In this document: piece after piece, positions 45,676-54,050 of the stretch
Position numbering within the stretch: position 1 is the stretch's first letter
Layout: every line of letters starts with the position of its first letter
The notes under the pieces: model-generated
Database searches by the model: none
Seen by the model: only the letters and a program-made list of their open reading frames with translations
What the model was told of the DNA's origin: nothing
Translations under genes and position numbers: made by a program
Source of the DNA: Lentimicrobium sp. L6
GTDB taxonomy: Bacteria; Bacteroidota; Bacteroidia; Bacteroidales; UBA12170
DNA: 64,000 bases
Assembly (NCBI RefSeq): GCF_013166655.1
Contig: NZ_JABKCA010000011.1
Span: 1 to 64,000, forward strand
Direction of reading: 5' to 3'

Positions 45676-47067
45676 ATGATACAAAAAAACGTGCTTAGAT
45701 ACTTTTGGTTACTAGCAGGTGGATTATTCCTCCTTACTGCTCAAGCTCAAGAACAGACTGAAATTACGAAATTTGAAGATGATAAAATTCTAGATCAGGT
45801 AGTGGCTGTAGTTGGAAAAAATATCATCCTGAAATCGGATATTGAAACTCAGTATTTGCAATATAGAATGCAGGGTTTTATTGAGGGCAATAGCAGAACC
45901 ATTAAGTGCGATATTTTAAAAGATCTTATCTTCCAGAACTTATTGCTTAATCAAGCCGATGTGGATAGTATTGTGGTTGGTGAAAGCCAAGTTGACCAAG
46001 AGCTTGATCGTCGTTTTCGTTATTTTATTTCTCAGTTTGGCTCTAAAGAAAAGCTAGAGGAATACTATGATAAATCTGTTGATGAGTTTAAAGATGAGAT
46101 GCGTGTAGTAATTAAAAAGCAGCTGATACAGCAAAGTGTACAAGGTGAAATTGTTAGTAATGTGGGCATCACTCCAAAAGAAGTAAAAGCTTATTATAAG
46201 GAAATTCCTCAGGATAGTCTTCCACTCATCAATACCGAGTATTTTGTAGCCGAATTGGTGAAGGAACCCCAAATTACTGCGGTGGAAAAATTGGCTGTAA
46301 AAGAAAGACTTTTAGAACTCCGTAAGAGAATTTTAAAAGGAGAAAGTTTTGCCACTTTAGCTATCCTATATTCTGAAGACCCAGGCTCAGCAAAGAAAGG
46401 TGGGGAACTAGGAATGTATGGTAAAGGTGAATTGTACCCGGAATTTGAAGATGTAGCTTTTAATTTAAAGGAAGGTGAAATTAGTGGTATTGTGGAAACT
46501 GAGGCTGGATTTCATGTGATTCAAATGATTGAAAATCAAAAAGACTTTGTGAACGTTCGCCATATATTATTGCGCCCAAAGGTTACGCCTTATCAAATTC
46601 AAGAAACTGTAAGCTATTTAGACAGTATTTATAACCTGATTCAGGACAGTACTTATACTTTCGCACAAGCTGTTAAACTGTTTTCAGATAACCCAAACAA
46701 AATTAGTGGAGGATATTTAATCAATCCACAAACAGGAAATAATATGTTTCAAGCTGAAGCTTTGGACCCAAAGGTTTTTTATGTGATTGATAAGATGCAA
46801 GTGGGTGATGTAAGTAAACCTACATCATATACCAACGAAGATTCAAAAGAAGCCTATCGATTATTACAATTGGTGGAGAAGACACCTCCTCACCGCGCCA
46901 ATATTGAGCAAGATTACGATAAGATTTATAATATTGCACTCAATCAAAAGCATCAAGCCATACTAGACGAATGGGTGGTTGAACATGCTAAAAAAGCTTA
47001 TATCAGAATAGTAGATAATTATTCTGACTGTGAATTATATAATGACTTGATGTCCTCAAAGAAATAA
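45676..47067 (+). CDS. surA: Periplasmic chaperone SurA
   Basis: 463 aa. A signal peptide ending in AQAQ leads to the SurA N-domain DQVVAVVGKNIILKSDIETQYLQYR (about 30-150). Two parvulin domains follow, about 180-280 (VAELVKEPQIT, LYSEDPGSAKKGGELGMYGKGELYPEFEDVAF, GFHVIQMIENQ) and 285-390 (VRHILLRPKVTPYQ). SurA escorts barrels to the BAM complex. It is 2 bases from the PPIase-like lipoprotein and 3 bases before the MoxR ATPase, so one operon. Confidence 0.9.
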   Translation: MIQKNVLRYFWLLAGGLFLLTAQAQEQTEITKFEDDKILDQVVAVVGKNIILKSDIETQYLQYRMQGFIEGNSRTIKCDILKDLIFQNLLLNQADVDSIVVGESQVDQELDRRFRYFISQFGSKEKLEEYYDKSVDEFKDEMRVVIKKQLIQQSVQGEIVSNVGITPKEVKAYYKEIPQDSLPLINTEYFVAELVKEPQITAVEKLAVKERLLELRKRILKGESFATLAILYSEDPGSAKKGGELGMYGKGELYPEFEDVAFNLKEGEISGIVETEAGFHVIQMIENQKDFVNVRHILLRPKVTPYQIQETVSYLDSIYNLIQDSTYTFAQAVKLFSDNPNKISGGYLINPQTGNNMFQAEALDPKVFYVIDKMQVGDVSKPTSYTNEDSKEAYRLLQLVEKTPPHRANIEQDYDKIYNIALNQKHQAILDEWVVEHAKKAYIRIVDNYSDCELYNDLMSSKK

Positions 47068-47070
47068 ACC

Positions 47071-48042
47071 ATGAAAAAATACGCATCAGATGTGGAGGCA
47101 GTAGATGCTTTTGCAGAAAAGTATAAGCTTCTTAAAGCAGAGATTTCTAAAGTGATTATTGGTCAAGATGAGGTCGTTCGAGATGTAATTATTTCTGTAT
47201 TTAGTAAAGGGCATGCCTTATTGGTTGGTGTGCCTGGTTTGGCTAAGACATTATTGGTAAATACGATAGCAGATACATTAGGTTTAAATTATAAAAGGAT
47301 TCAGTTTACGCCCGATTTAATGCCTTCCGATATTATTGGTTCTGAAATTTTGAATGATAAAAGAGAGTTTAAGTTTATTCAAGGTCCAATTTTCTCCAAT
47401 ATTATTTTAGCGGATGAAATCAATAGAACCCCGCCTAAAACTCAATCGGCGCTTTTAGAAGCCATGCAGGAACAATCAGTTACTGTAGGTAGAACAAGTT
47501 ATCAGTTGGACAAGCCTTTCTTTGTTCTAGCTACTCAAAACCCCATCGAGCAAGAAGGAACCTATCCACTTCCAGAGGCTCAGCTCGACCGTTTTATGTT
47601 TAATATCATCCTTGATTATCCTTCCTACGAAGAAGAAGTACAAGTGGTTAAAGCAACAACTGGATCTCATAAAAACGAAACCAATGAGATTTTAGGAGCA
47701 GAAGAAATCCTGTTTTTCCAAGACTTAGTTCGTAAGATTCCTGTTACTGATAACGTATATGATTACGCCGTAAAGTTGGTGGCTAAAACTCGTCCGAATA
47801 CTCCAATGGCCCACCAAATTACCAACGACTATTTAAGTTGGGGTGCAGGGCCGCGAGCTTCACAATATTTAATTATCGGAGCAAAGTGCCATGCTGCCAT
47901 TAACGGGAAATACGCCCCAGATATTGAGGATGTTAAAGCCGTAGCTCCTCAGATTCTTCGACATCGCTTAGTCAGAAACTACAAAGCTGTAGCCGAAGGA
48001 ATTAGTATGGAATTTATTATTTCGGAATTGGGGAAGGCTTAG
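47071..48042 (+). CDS. MoxR-family AAA+ ATPase
   Basis: 323 aa. Walker A GVPGLAKT (near residues 50-57), Walker B ILADEINRTPPKTQSALLEAMQEQSVTVG (near 112) and sensor motif LATQNPIEQEGTYPLPEAQLDRFMFN mark a MoxR/AAA_3 chaperone. Members usually sit next to DUF58/vWA partners and assemble metallo-enzymes or envelope complexes; no such partner follows here. It is the last gene of the guaB-PPIase-SurA operon and is cotranscribed with SurA (3-base gap), so a link to envelope biogenesis is plausible. Confidence 0.88.
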   Translation: MKKYASDVEAVDAFAEKYKLLKAEISKVIIGQDEVVRDVIISVFSKGHALLVGVPGLAKTLLVNTIADTLGLNYKRIQFTPDLMPSDIIGSEILNDKREFKFIQGPIFSNIILADEINRTPPKTQSALLEAMQEQSVTVGRTSYQLDKPFFVLATQNPIEQEGTYPLPEAQLDRFMFNIILDYPSYEEEVQVVKATTGSHKNETNEILGAEEILFFQDLVRKIPVTDNVYDYAVKLVAKTRPNTPMAHQITNDYLSWGAGPRASQYLIIGAKCHAAINGKYAPDIEDVKAVAPQILRHRLVRNYKAVAEGISMEFIISELGKA

Positions 48043-48184
48043 GAAGGATAAAGGAGGAAGCCTGAAGTCTGAAATTGGAAGCGTGAAGTATGGGATGATA
48101 GCCCTTTACGGGATAGCGTCCCTGGTATTTTGTAGAAATTGACATTGAAAACAATACCCAGAAACTAGCACCCAGCACCCACCA

Positions 48185-49138
48185 CTACTTCAAGCGAAAA
48201 AGTTGAATGGCTTGTCCAATAATATATTTTGATGTGAGCCAATACTTGTCCAACAATTCTTCTGGTTGTCCTGATTCACCAAAACAGTCTGGCATTCCCA
48301 TGATCTTCATCTTAACGGGATGGTTTTGACTCACCACCTCAGCCACAGCAGAGCCTAAACCACCATGTATTTGGTGTTCTTCCACCGTAAGAATAGCTCC
48401 AGTTTCTCGTGCTGCTTTAATGATGGTTTCTTCATCGAGAGGCTTAATGGTATGCATATTGATAACTCTAGCATTTACACCCTCCTCCTTTAGTTTTTTG
48501 ACTGCTACTAATGCTTCCCATACCATATGTCCAGTTGCAATAATAGTAATATCATCTCCATCTACTAGGGTTTGAGCTTTCCCAATTTCAAAAGGTAAAT
48601 CAAAAGAAGTAAAATTAGGAACGGCTTCTCTACCATAACGAATATATACTGGTCCATTGGCTTGTTCAACGGCTGCAGACACCGCCAAATGTGCTTGATT
48701 GGCGTCGCATGGGGAAAGCACCGTCATATTTGGTAATACTCTCATAATAGCCAAATCTTCCAATGCTTGATGAGTTGCTCCGTCGGGGCCAACAGAAATA
48801 CCAGCATGAGCCCCGCCAATAATAGCATGCACATTATTATAACACAAGGAGATTCTAATTTGGTCGGTTGTACGTAATGCAGCAAAAACGGCATAAGTAG
48901 CAAAAACAGGGAGCTTTCCACTTAAGGCCAAACCCGCAGCAACACCAATGGCATTTTGCTCAGCAATCCCTAAAGAATAAAATCGTTCTGGAAAAGCATC
49001 AGCGAAAAAGTTCATGCAAACCGAAGAGGTGATATCGCTCCCTAATCCAATAATATTTTCTTCTTTTTCAGCAATAGATTTTAATCCCTCCCCAAAACCA
49101 AAACGAGTAGCTTTTGAGCCCAAATTTGAATATTTCAT
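48185..49138 (-). CDS. Transketolase, C-terminal half
   Basis: 317 aa from the ATG at 49138 (MKYSNLGSKATRFGFGEGL); upstream in-frame codons to 49300 give a non-conserved 54-residue extension and are rejected. It has the pyrimidine-binding domain with ENIIGLGSDITSSVCMNFF, FYSLGIAEQNAIGVAAGLA (catalytic Glu region) and GPDGATHQALEDLAIMRVLPN, then the C-terminal domain with TVEEHQIHGGLGSAVAE. The N-terminal (TPP diphosphate-binding) half, usually encoded next door, is not in this window, so the enzyme must pair with a partner elsewhere. Pentose-phosphate or related C2-transfer activity. Confidence 0.85.
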   Translation of the reverse strand: MKYSNLGSKATRFGFGEGLKSIAEKEENIIGLGSDITSSVCMNFFADAFPERFYSLGIAEQNAIGVAAGLALSGKLPVFATYAVFAALRTTDQIRISLCYNNVHAIIGGAHAGISVGPDGATHQALEDLAIMRVLPNMTVLSPCDANQAHLAVSAAVEQANGPVYIRYGREAVPNFTSFDLPFEIGKAQTLVDGDDITIIATGHMVWEALVAVKKLKEEGVNARVINMHTIKPLDEETIIKAARETGAILTVEEHQIHGGLGSAVAEVVSQNHPVKMKIMGMPDCFGESGQPEELLDKYWLTSKYIIGQAIQLFRLK

Positions 49139-49755
49139 ATATTTTTTCCTTTCTATCTCAAAGTTAAAGAAAAAGGGAAAATATTCCAAGGAGAAATTTC
49201 TGAGGAGGTCTTTTGGAGAAATTAGAGTGTGATTTAGTAAAGAAATGTTCAAAGTACTTGGAGGTAAAAGCTTATATTTATGTAATAAAATATCCTTCAA
49301 ATTGGATTCTTACAGAAAAAGACAACTATTAATCACTTTACATAGGTTACTGAACTTATCGAAGTGTTCCAAATGGTCAGCAAGACAGAATAGCCTGAAA
49401 AATGACCCCTAATTACAGATCAGCCTGAAGAAAATATTTTGCAGAACTTTTCAATATGTCAATGATAAGAATATTGAATTTGATTTCTCAGTGACAAGCT
49501 TGGAATACTATTCTCTAATAATCGAGACCATCATCCTTTACATAAGGGCATAAAAAAACGCCCGAATGAAACATCCGGGCGCAGAATATATATACTCTTG
49601 TTTTAATGATCTTATTATTTAGAAGTATTTAGCAAAAGATGTCAAGGTCGAGGTTTTTGCAGTCTTGAAATTTAGGAGTCCCGATAGAAATCATCGGGAT
49701 GACTGAATTTAAAACAATAAAAACGATGAGATTGGCTATTTCTTGCAAATACAAC
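49139..49755. other. 617-bp gene-free gap
   Basis: No open frame is convincing. It contains the terminator at 49552-49581, a short inverted pair CCCGAT (49680-49685) / ATCGGG (49693-49698), and AT-rich DNA with no tRNA-like fold seen. Confidence 0.5.
49552..49581 (-). terminator. Terminator for the T9SS deiminase gene
   Basis: Minus strand CGCCCGGATG, loop TT, CATTCGGGCG, then a T7 run. It lies about 175 bases beyond the stop codon at 49756. Confidence 0.75.
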
Positions 49756-51777
49756 TTACATTTTAATCCATTTTTGGATAGTTACTTCACCATTCTTTTG
49801 AAGTCTTACTAAATAAACTCCATTCTCCATTTCGGAGCCTTGAGAATTTCTACCATCCCAATTATACTGATAGCTTCCGCTAGATAATCTACTGTCTTCT
49901 AATCGCTGTATCAACTGCCCATTGATATGGAAAATCTCAAGCTGAACAGCAGCAGGCTCTTCCAAAACTAAACTGATGGTTCCATGATTATTGATTGGGT
50001 TTGGAGCAATAACAAAATATTCTTTAGAATCGAACTCATCATTAACACCTACTCCATCTGAAGCTACAATACTATGATAATTATTAGCTTCCGTTGTGAC
50101 AATAAGGCTATCATAAAAAATGGCTTTGCCTACTGCCACATCCAAATATACTTCAATAGACTCTGATGGTAATAACTCATAAGGATAAGAAGTGATTTCA
50201 GGAACAGTATGATTAATCCACCATAATGGAGAACCAGTTTCTCCTCTGACTATATTAGTTATTGCAGCAGGGCCATCACCAGTATTGTTTATAATGATAA
50301 CGTGCTCTTCAGTTTCATGAACAAATAAAGTATCAGGAGTGAATGTAATATTTTCAGAAACAGCTTCACCACTTACAGTAAATACAAATGGATCTGGAGC
50401 ACCAATATAAGGCATATTTTCGCTTCTTCCACTTTCATCGGCTGCATGAATATAGTAGGCCACTTCGTCACCTTCACTAGCGATAATATCAGCAGAGAAC
50501 ATCTCTTCTCCATTATCCGTCATGGTCATAAATTGGAAAGCTCCCCCATTGATTTGATAATAAACCAAAAGAGAATCTGCATAAAGACTTTCGTTGCTAT
50601 AAGGATGAATTTTAGCTTCAATGGTATAAGCGCTTTGTACTTCTACTTCGCCATGGAATGCTGGAATATGAGTGATTTTCAACATGCCGAAATCAGCAAT
50701 CTCATGGGTTCTACAGTGCAGAGCATCAGAGTTTAACCAACCATCGCTTCCTGCCATTACGGTAACAATATTATAACCCGGCATGGCTTCCTCGTAAGTT
50801 GCAATAGCAGTAGCATCGTGAGTGCTTCCTGTAATCGGCAAAAATACTGTATTGTTTAAAATGAGTGAATTAGTATAAGGTGTGTAAGGATAATTTCCTG
50901 GAGCATAAACTCTAATCACCTCAAATGGATAGCCATAAGCACAGTTTCTTGTGGCAAAGTAATTGGCAGCAGCTTCATAATCCTCATAACGATAATCACT
51001 TTCTGGAACTTGAGAAACCAATACCTTATCTACATCGAGGAATTTTCCCCAACAATCGATATGCATGATATAATCATCTAATGGATCAGTTACCACAAAA
51101 TTATCTGTCACCCCTAAATATTCTTCCATATAAGCATCTACTTGTGCATCTGAAATGGAGTTTTCTTCATAAACTAATTCTGTTTGAGCCGCAATGCCAA
51201 AGCCATCACACATATAGTTTCCACCTGTGTGAACAACAGGCATATTATAAACTGCAGCACCATATATATCGGCTATTTTAGCAGGAATAATATCATCATC
51301 TGGACGAGGTCTGTTATAGGTAAAGTTAACGATAGAAACCTGATCTTCTTCACGAATAAACCATGGACCGTAATCACGTGTCCAATAAGTATTATGAGGC
51401 TCCACCATAAAATCAACATTATCCATATTTACACCAGCATTTTCATACTGAGTAGTAACTGAGTTTTGTTGGCTAGTAGAATGTACTAAAGTGGTTACCT
51501 TAACCACATTCGACATTTCTACTATTAATTCCATTGGAATACCAAATGGATAAGCAATTAGAACCGCTTCCATGGGCTCAAACTCAGCAACTGGATTTAT
51601 AGGGCCTTCAGGAGCCTCGCTAGGTTGAAAGAATTTACCAACATTGCTTCTATTGTCATATTCTTCTTGTGATAACCATCTTCCTTTTTTCAATTCTTCT
51701 GAAGATAGTTGTTGCGCGAAAAGACTCATTCCTGACCAAAGAAAGGCCACAAATATCAATAGGTATTTTTTATTCAT
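49756..51777 (-). CDS. T9SS-exported peptidyl-arginine/agmatine deiminase-family protein
   Basis: 673 aa. Signal peptide (NKKYLLIFVAFLWSGMSLFAQ), then the PAD_porph domain at about residues 60-380: catalytic-type motifs WTRDYGPWFIRE near 129-140, HTGGNYMCDGFG near 180, MHIDCWGKFLDVDKVLVSQ near 237-255 and the active Cys in LHCRTHEI near 354. These positions run parallel to Asp130, His236, Asp238 and Cys351 of Porphyromonas PPAD. An Ig-like module (about 390-470) and a second sandwich domain follow, ending in a T9SS sorting domain (FVIAPNPINNHG to IQKWIKM). Secreted or surface deiminase; peptidyl-arginine versus agmatine specificity cannot be told. Confidence 0.85.
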   Translation of the reverse strand: MNKKYLLIFVAFLWSGMSLFAQQLSSEELKKGRWLSQEEYDNRSNVGKFFQPSEAPEGPINPVAEFEPMEAVLIAYPFGIPMELIVEMSNVVKVTTLVHSTSQQNSVTTQYENAGVNMDNVDFMVEPHNTYWTRDYGPWFIREEDQVSIVNFTYNRPRPDDDIIPAKIADIYGAAVYNMPVVHTGGNYMCDGFGIAAQTELVYEENSISDAQVDAYMEEYLGVTDNFVVTDPLDDYIMHIDCWGKFLDVDKVLVSQVPESDYRYEDYEAAANYFATRNCAYGYPFEVIRVYAPGNYPYTPYTNSLILNNTVFLPITGSTHDATAIATYEEAMPGYNIVTVMAGSDGWLNSDALHCRTHEIADFGMLKITHIPAFHGEVEVQSAYTIEAKIHPYSNESLYADSLLVYYQINGGAFQFMTMTDNGEEMFSADIIASEGDEVAYYIHAADESGRSENMPYIGAPDPFVFTVSGEAVSENITFTPDTLFVHETEEHVIIINNTGDGPAAITNIVRGETGSPLWWINHTVPEITSYPYELLPSESIEVYLDVAVGKAIFYDSLIVTTEANNYHSIVASDGVGVNDEFDSKEYFVIAPNPINNHGTISLVLEEPAAVQLEIFHINGQLIQRLEDSRLSSGSYQYNWDGRNSQGSEMENGVYLVRLQKNGEVTIQKWIKM

Positions 51778-51897
51778 GTTTGTTAATTATGATGTTTTTA
51801 ATAGCAGACCAAATTACATCATTAATGGTTGCCTTAGCACTTAGAAAGTAATTTATAATGATTTTTAGTTGTGAATCAAATATTAAATATTCATTTA

Positions 51898-51936
51898 TTC
51901 CACGCAAAGAAAACGCAAAGGAAAACCCGCAAAGGC
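51898..51936. repeat. CACGCAAAG-type degenerate repeat, left of the Sfp gene
   Basis: CACGCAAAGAAAACGCAAAGG and a following CCCGCAAAGG repeat an ACGCAAAG unit, similar in style to short intergenic repeats of Bacteroidota. A related CACGAAGCCCCAAAGACACAA lies right of the same gene. Confidence 0.4.
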
Positions 51937-52042
51937 CAGCTAAGAAAAGGAAAAAAAATCTCTACAAAGCCACAATATTTGAAATCTTCATTCATACATC
52001 TGTATAGCTGCGTAGCCAGATAGATTATTGGCATTTCTTCCC

Positions 52043-52050
52043 TACATTTG
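52043..52050 (+). promoter_or_regulatory. -7 box directly against the Sfp gene start (possible leaderless mRNA)
   Basis: TACATTTG is an exact TAnnTTTG match ending four bases before the ATG at 52055. No good -33 element was found at the expected distance. Confidence 0.3.
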
Positions 52051-52054
52051 CCTC

Positions 52055-52753
52055 ATGCTTAGCTTATACACATTTCAACTATTAGAGGAGGGTGAATTTA
52101 ATAGATTCTACCCAGAAATATGCTCCCAACTACCTATTTCTGTTCAGCAAAAAGTAGATACCTTTAGATTTCCTGCTGACAAACAAAGGAGTTTGATGGG
52201 TGATTTAATGGTGAGAAAGTTCTACAGTCAAAAGCTTAACCAAAATCCAAAGGAAATTGACTTTGAGTATACCGAGCATCAAAAGCCCCTGCTAAAAAAT
52301 GTAGATGGAGAATATTTCAATATCAGTCATAGTGGGAATTATGTGGTGGTGGCCTTTAGTGACAAACCTGTTGGCATTGATGTGGAATTGATAAAAAAAG
52401 ATCGAAGGAATATTGCAGAACGATTCTTCACTCCTTCAGAAATTATAGACATGAATGCGGCCGGTACCGAAGAAGAACAAATCAAATATTTCTATCAACT
52501 TTGGACCTTAAAAGAAAGCTATATGAAAGCCATTGGTGATGGCTTAACCATGTCATTAAGTTCATTTTCATTTGCTAAAAATGAGGAAGGTTACTATTTG
52601 TCCAAAAGCAAATATGGATCGGATTGGTTTTTTCATTCTCAAGAATGGAATGGTGATGCTTTTTTGAGTATTTGCTCTAAATATCCCCAGATACAAAACC
52701 AAAGCCCTTTTGAAATAGAACTCGCTCGAAAGCTTTTTACATCATCTGCTTGA
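52055..52753 (+). CDS. 4'-phosphopantetheinyl transferase (Sfp-type)
   Basis: 232 aa from the ATG at 52055; a TTG at 52028 lies upstream of the -7 box and is rejected. Sfp-type signatures are FNISHSGNYVVVAFSDKPVGIDVELIKKDRRNIAERFF (about 88-125; G-I-D-V-E binds Mg) and FYQLWTLKESYMKAIGDGL (about 148-166; W-x-x-K-E-x-x-x-K). It transfers phosphopantetheine from CoA to carrier proteins of fatty-acid, polyketide or peptide synthesis. No carrier-protein gene is nearby, so this is a stand-alone housekeeping or secondary-metabolism gene. Confidence 0.85.
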   Translation: MLSLYTFQLLEEGEFNRFYPEICSQLPISVQQKVDTFRFPADKQRSLMGDLMVRKFYSQKLNQNPKEIDFEYTEHQKPLLKNVDGEYFNISHSGNYVVVAFSDKPVGIDVELIKKDRRNIAERFFTPSEIIDMNAAGTEEEQIKYFYQLWTLKESYMKAIGDGLTMSLSSFSFAKNEEGYYLSKSKYGSDWFFHSQEWNGDAFLSICSKYPQIQNQSPFEIELARKLFTSSA

Positions 52754-52768
52754 AAAAAAGGTTTTATT

Positions 52769-52798
52769 GCCACGAAGCCCCAAAGACACAATATGGGC
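52769..52798. repeat. CACGAAG-type degenerate repeat, right of the Sfp gene
   Basis: TTGCCACGAAGCCCCAAAGACACAA contains CACGAAG and CAAAGACACAA units. It ends 3 bases before the stop of the glycerate kinase gene. Confidence 0.35.
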
Positions 52799-52800
52799 TA

Positions 52801-53925
52801 CTAAGCCTTTAGTTTCAGAGCAAATTCTTCAGCGACCCGTGCGAGATAGTTGGATGAGTTTTTAATGGAATCGTCGATATTTTTAGCATAAGCCTTTACT
52901 TCAGCCAAATAATCTACTCCATATTTCGCTAAGTCTTGCTCATCGAGCTCACTGAAACCACAGAAAACAGCTAATTTTTGATTGGTCTTTGAGTCCATCA
53001 CTCCTTTGATGACTTTTCCAGAGAAGGTTTGCTCATCGAGCCTCCCCTCGCCCGATATCATCCAATCGGCTCCTTTAATCTGCTCATCGAAATGGGCTAT
53101 TTCTTTAATTAAAGCTATGCCTGATTTTAATTCAGCATCTAAAAACAAAACTGTTCCAGCTCCAAGGCCTCCCGCCGCTCCAGAACCTGCAATATTCTGT
53201 AAATCAAAGTTGAACTGATTATTAATAATGTTACTGAAATTTTGCAATCCTCCATCTAAGGTGGCTACCATTGGTGCATGGGCTCCTTTTTGAGGAGCGT
53301 AAATATGAGCTGCACCATTTTCACCAAATAATGGATTATCCACATCACAAGCTACATGGAATTTAATGTCTTTGAGTTCGGAAAAAACAGATGTGGTATC
53401 AATATGCATCAATCGGTTTAAATCTTCTCCTTTCCCCAATAATTCTTCATGATTCAAATCATAAAATCGATAGCCTAGGGCACGGGCCATCCCCATACCT
53501 GCATCATTAGTAGCACTTCCTCCAATTCCTAAAATGATATGCAGGGCACCTTTTTCAATGGCATGCTTAATGAGTTCACCCGTTCCAAAAGTTGAGGTTT
53601 TTAATGGGTTCAGTTCTTCATTTTTTAATAGACGAATACCTGAAGCATCAGCCATTTCTATGAAAGCCATTCTCTTTTTTGGTGAATATAAATAGGATGC
53701 TTTAATCATTCTTGCTAGCGGATCATGTACTTCTACTTCCACTCGTTCACCTCCCATATAATACTCCAATACCTCCACCGTTCCGTCGCCACCATCGGCT
53801 AAAGGAAGCTTCTTTATTTCTACGGAGTCCAAATGTTTTTTAAGGGCCTCCTCCACAATATCACAAAACTGTAATCCACTGAGAGCGCCTTTAAACTTAT
53901 CGGGTGCGATTATGATTTTATACAT
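52801..53925 (-). CDS. Glycerate kinase (GlxK/GarK type)
   Basis: 374 aa, standard length. The N-terminus YKIIIAPDKFKGALSGLQFCDIVEEAL and LPLADGGDGTVEVL match the GlxK/GarK family; GIGGSATNDAGMGMARALGYRFYD near 138-160 and SGAAGGLGAGTVLFLDA near 248 are further family motifs. It phosphorylates D-glycerate (to 2-phosphoglycerate in this family). It is the downstream end of the minus-strand glycoside locus, 125 bases after the GH38 gene, separated by a hairpin. It fits as the step that uses glycerate from glycosyl-glycerate breakdown. Confidence 0.9.
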   Translation of the reverse strand: MYKIIIAPDKFKGALSGLQFCDIVEEALKKHLDSVEIKKLPLADGGDGTVEVLEYYMGGERVEVEVHDPLARMIKASYLYSPKKRMAFIEMADASGIRLLKNEELNPLKTSTFGTGELIKHAIEKGALHIILGIGGSATNDAGMGMARALGYRFYDLNHEELLGKGEDLNRLMHIDTTSVFSELKDIKFHVACDVDNPLFGENGAAHIYAPQKGAHAPMVATLDGGLQNFSNIINNQFNFDLQNIAGSGAAGGLGAGTVLFLDAELKSGIALIKEIAHFDEQIKGADWMISGEGRLDEQTFSGKVIKGVMDSKTNQKLAVFCGFSELDEQDLAKYGVDYLAEVKAYAKNIDDSIKNSSNYLARVAEEFALKLKA

Positions 53926-53943
53926 TTGTCAATTCTTTAAAAC

Positions 53944-53970
53944 GGCACCGTAAAAATACTTCACGGTGCC
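53944..53970 (-). terminator. Hairpin between the GH38 and glycerate kinase genes
   Basis: Minus strand GGCACCGT and ACGGTGCC pair perfectly around an 11-base loop, followed by a weak TTTT. It may terminate partly, so glycerate kinase would be expressed below the upstream genes, or it may be an RNA-processing site. Confidence 0.4.
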
Positions 53971-54050
53971 ATGGGGGTGTTATTAATCAAATCAATTATT
54001 GAACCAATCCTGTTTACGAAACCAGTTCATGAAAAAAAAATGTTTCAAAT

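Noticed and set aside
48043-48184. Possible repeat remnants (CTGAAGTCTGAAATTGGAAG and CACCCAGCACCC)
   Set aside because: Only single short matches; not enough for a feature. The gap is below 150 bases and otherwise empty.
49671-49705. CCCGAT/ATCGGG inverted pair as a terminator
   Set aside because: The stem is 6 bp with no T tail and the nearest gene already has a stronger hairpin at 49552.
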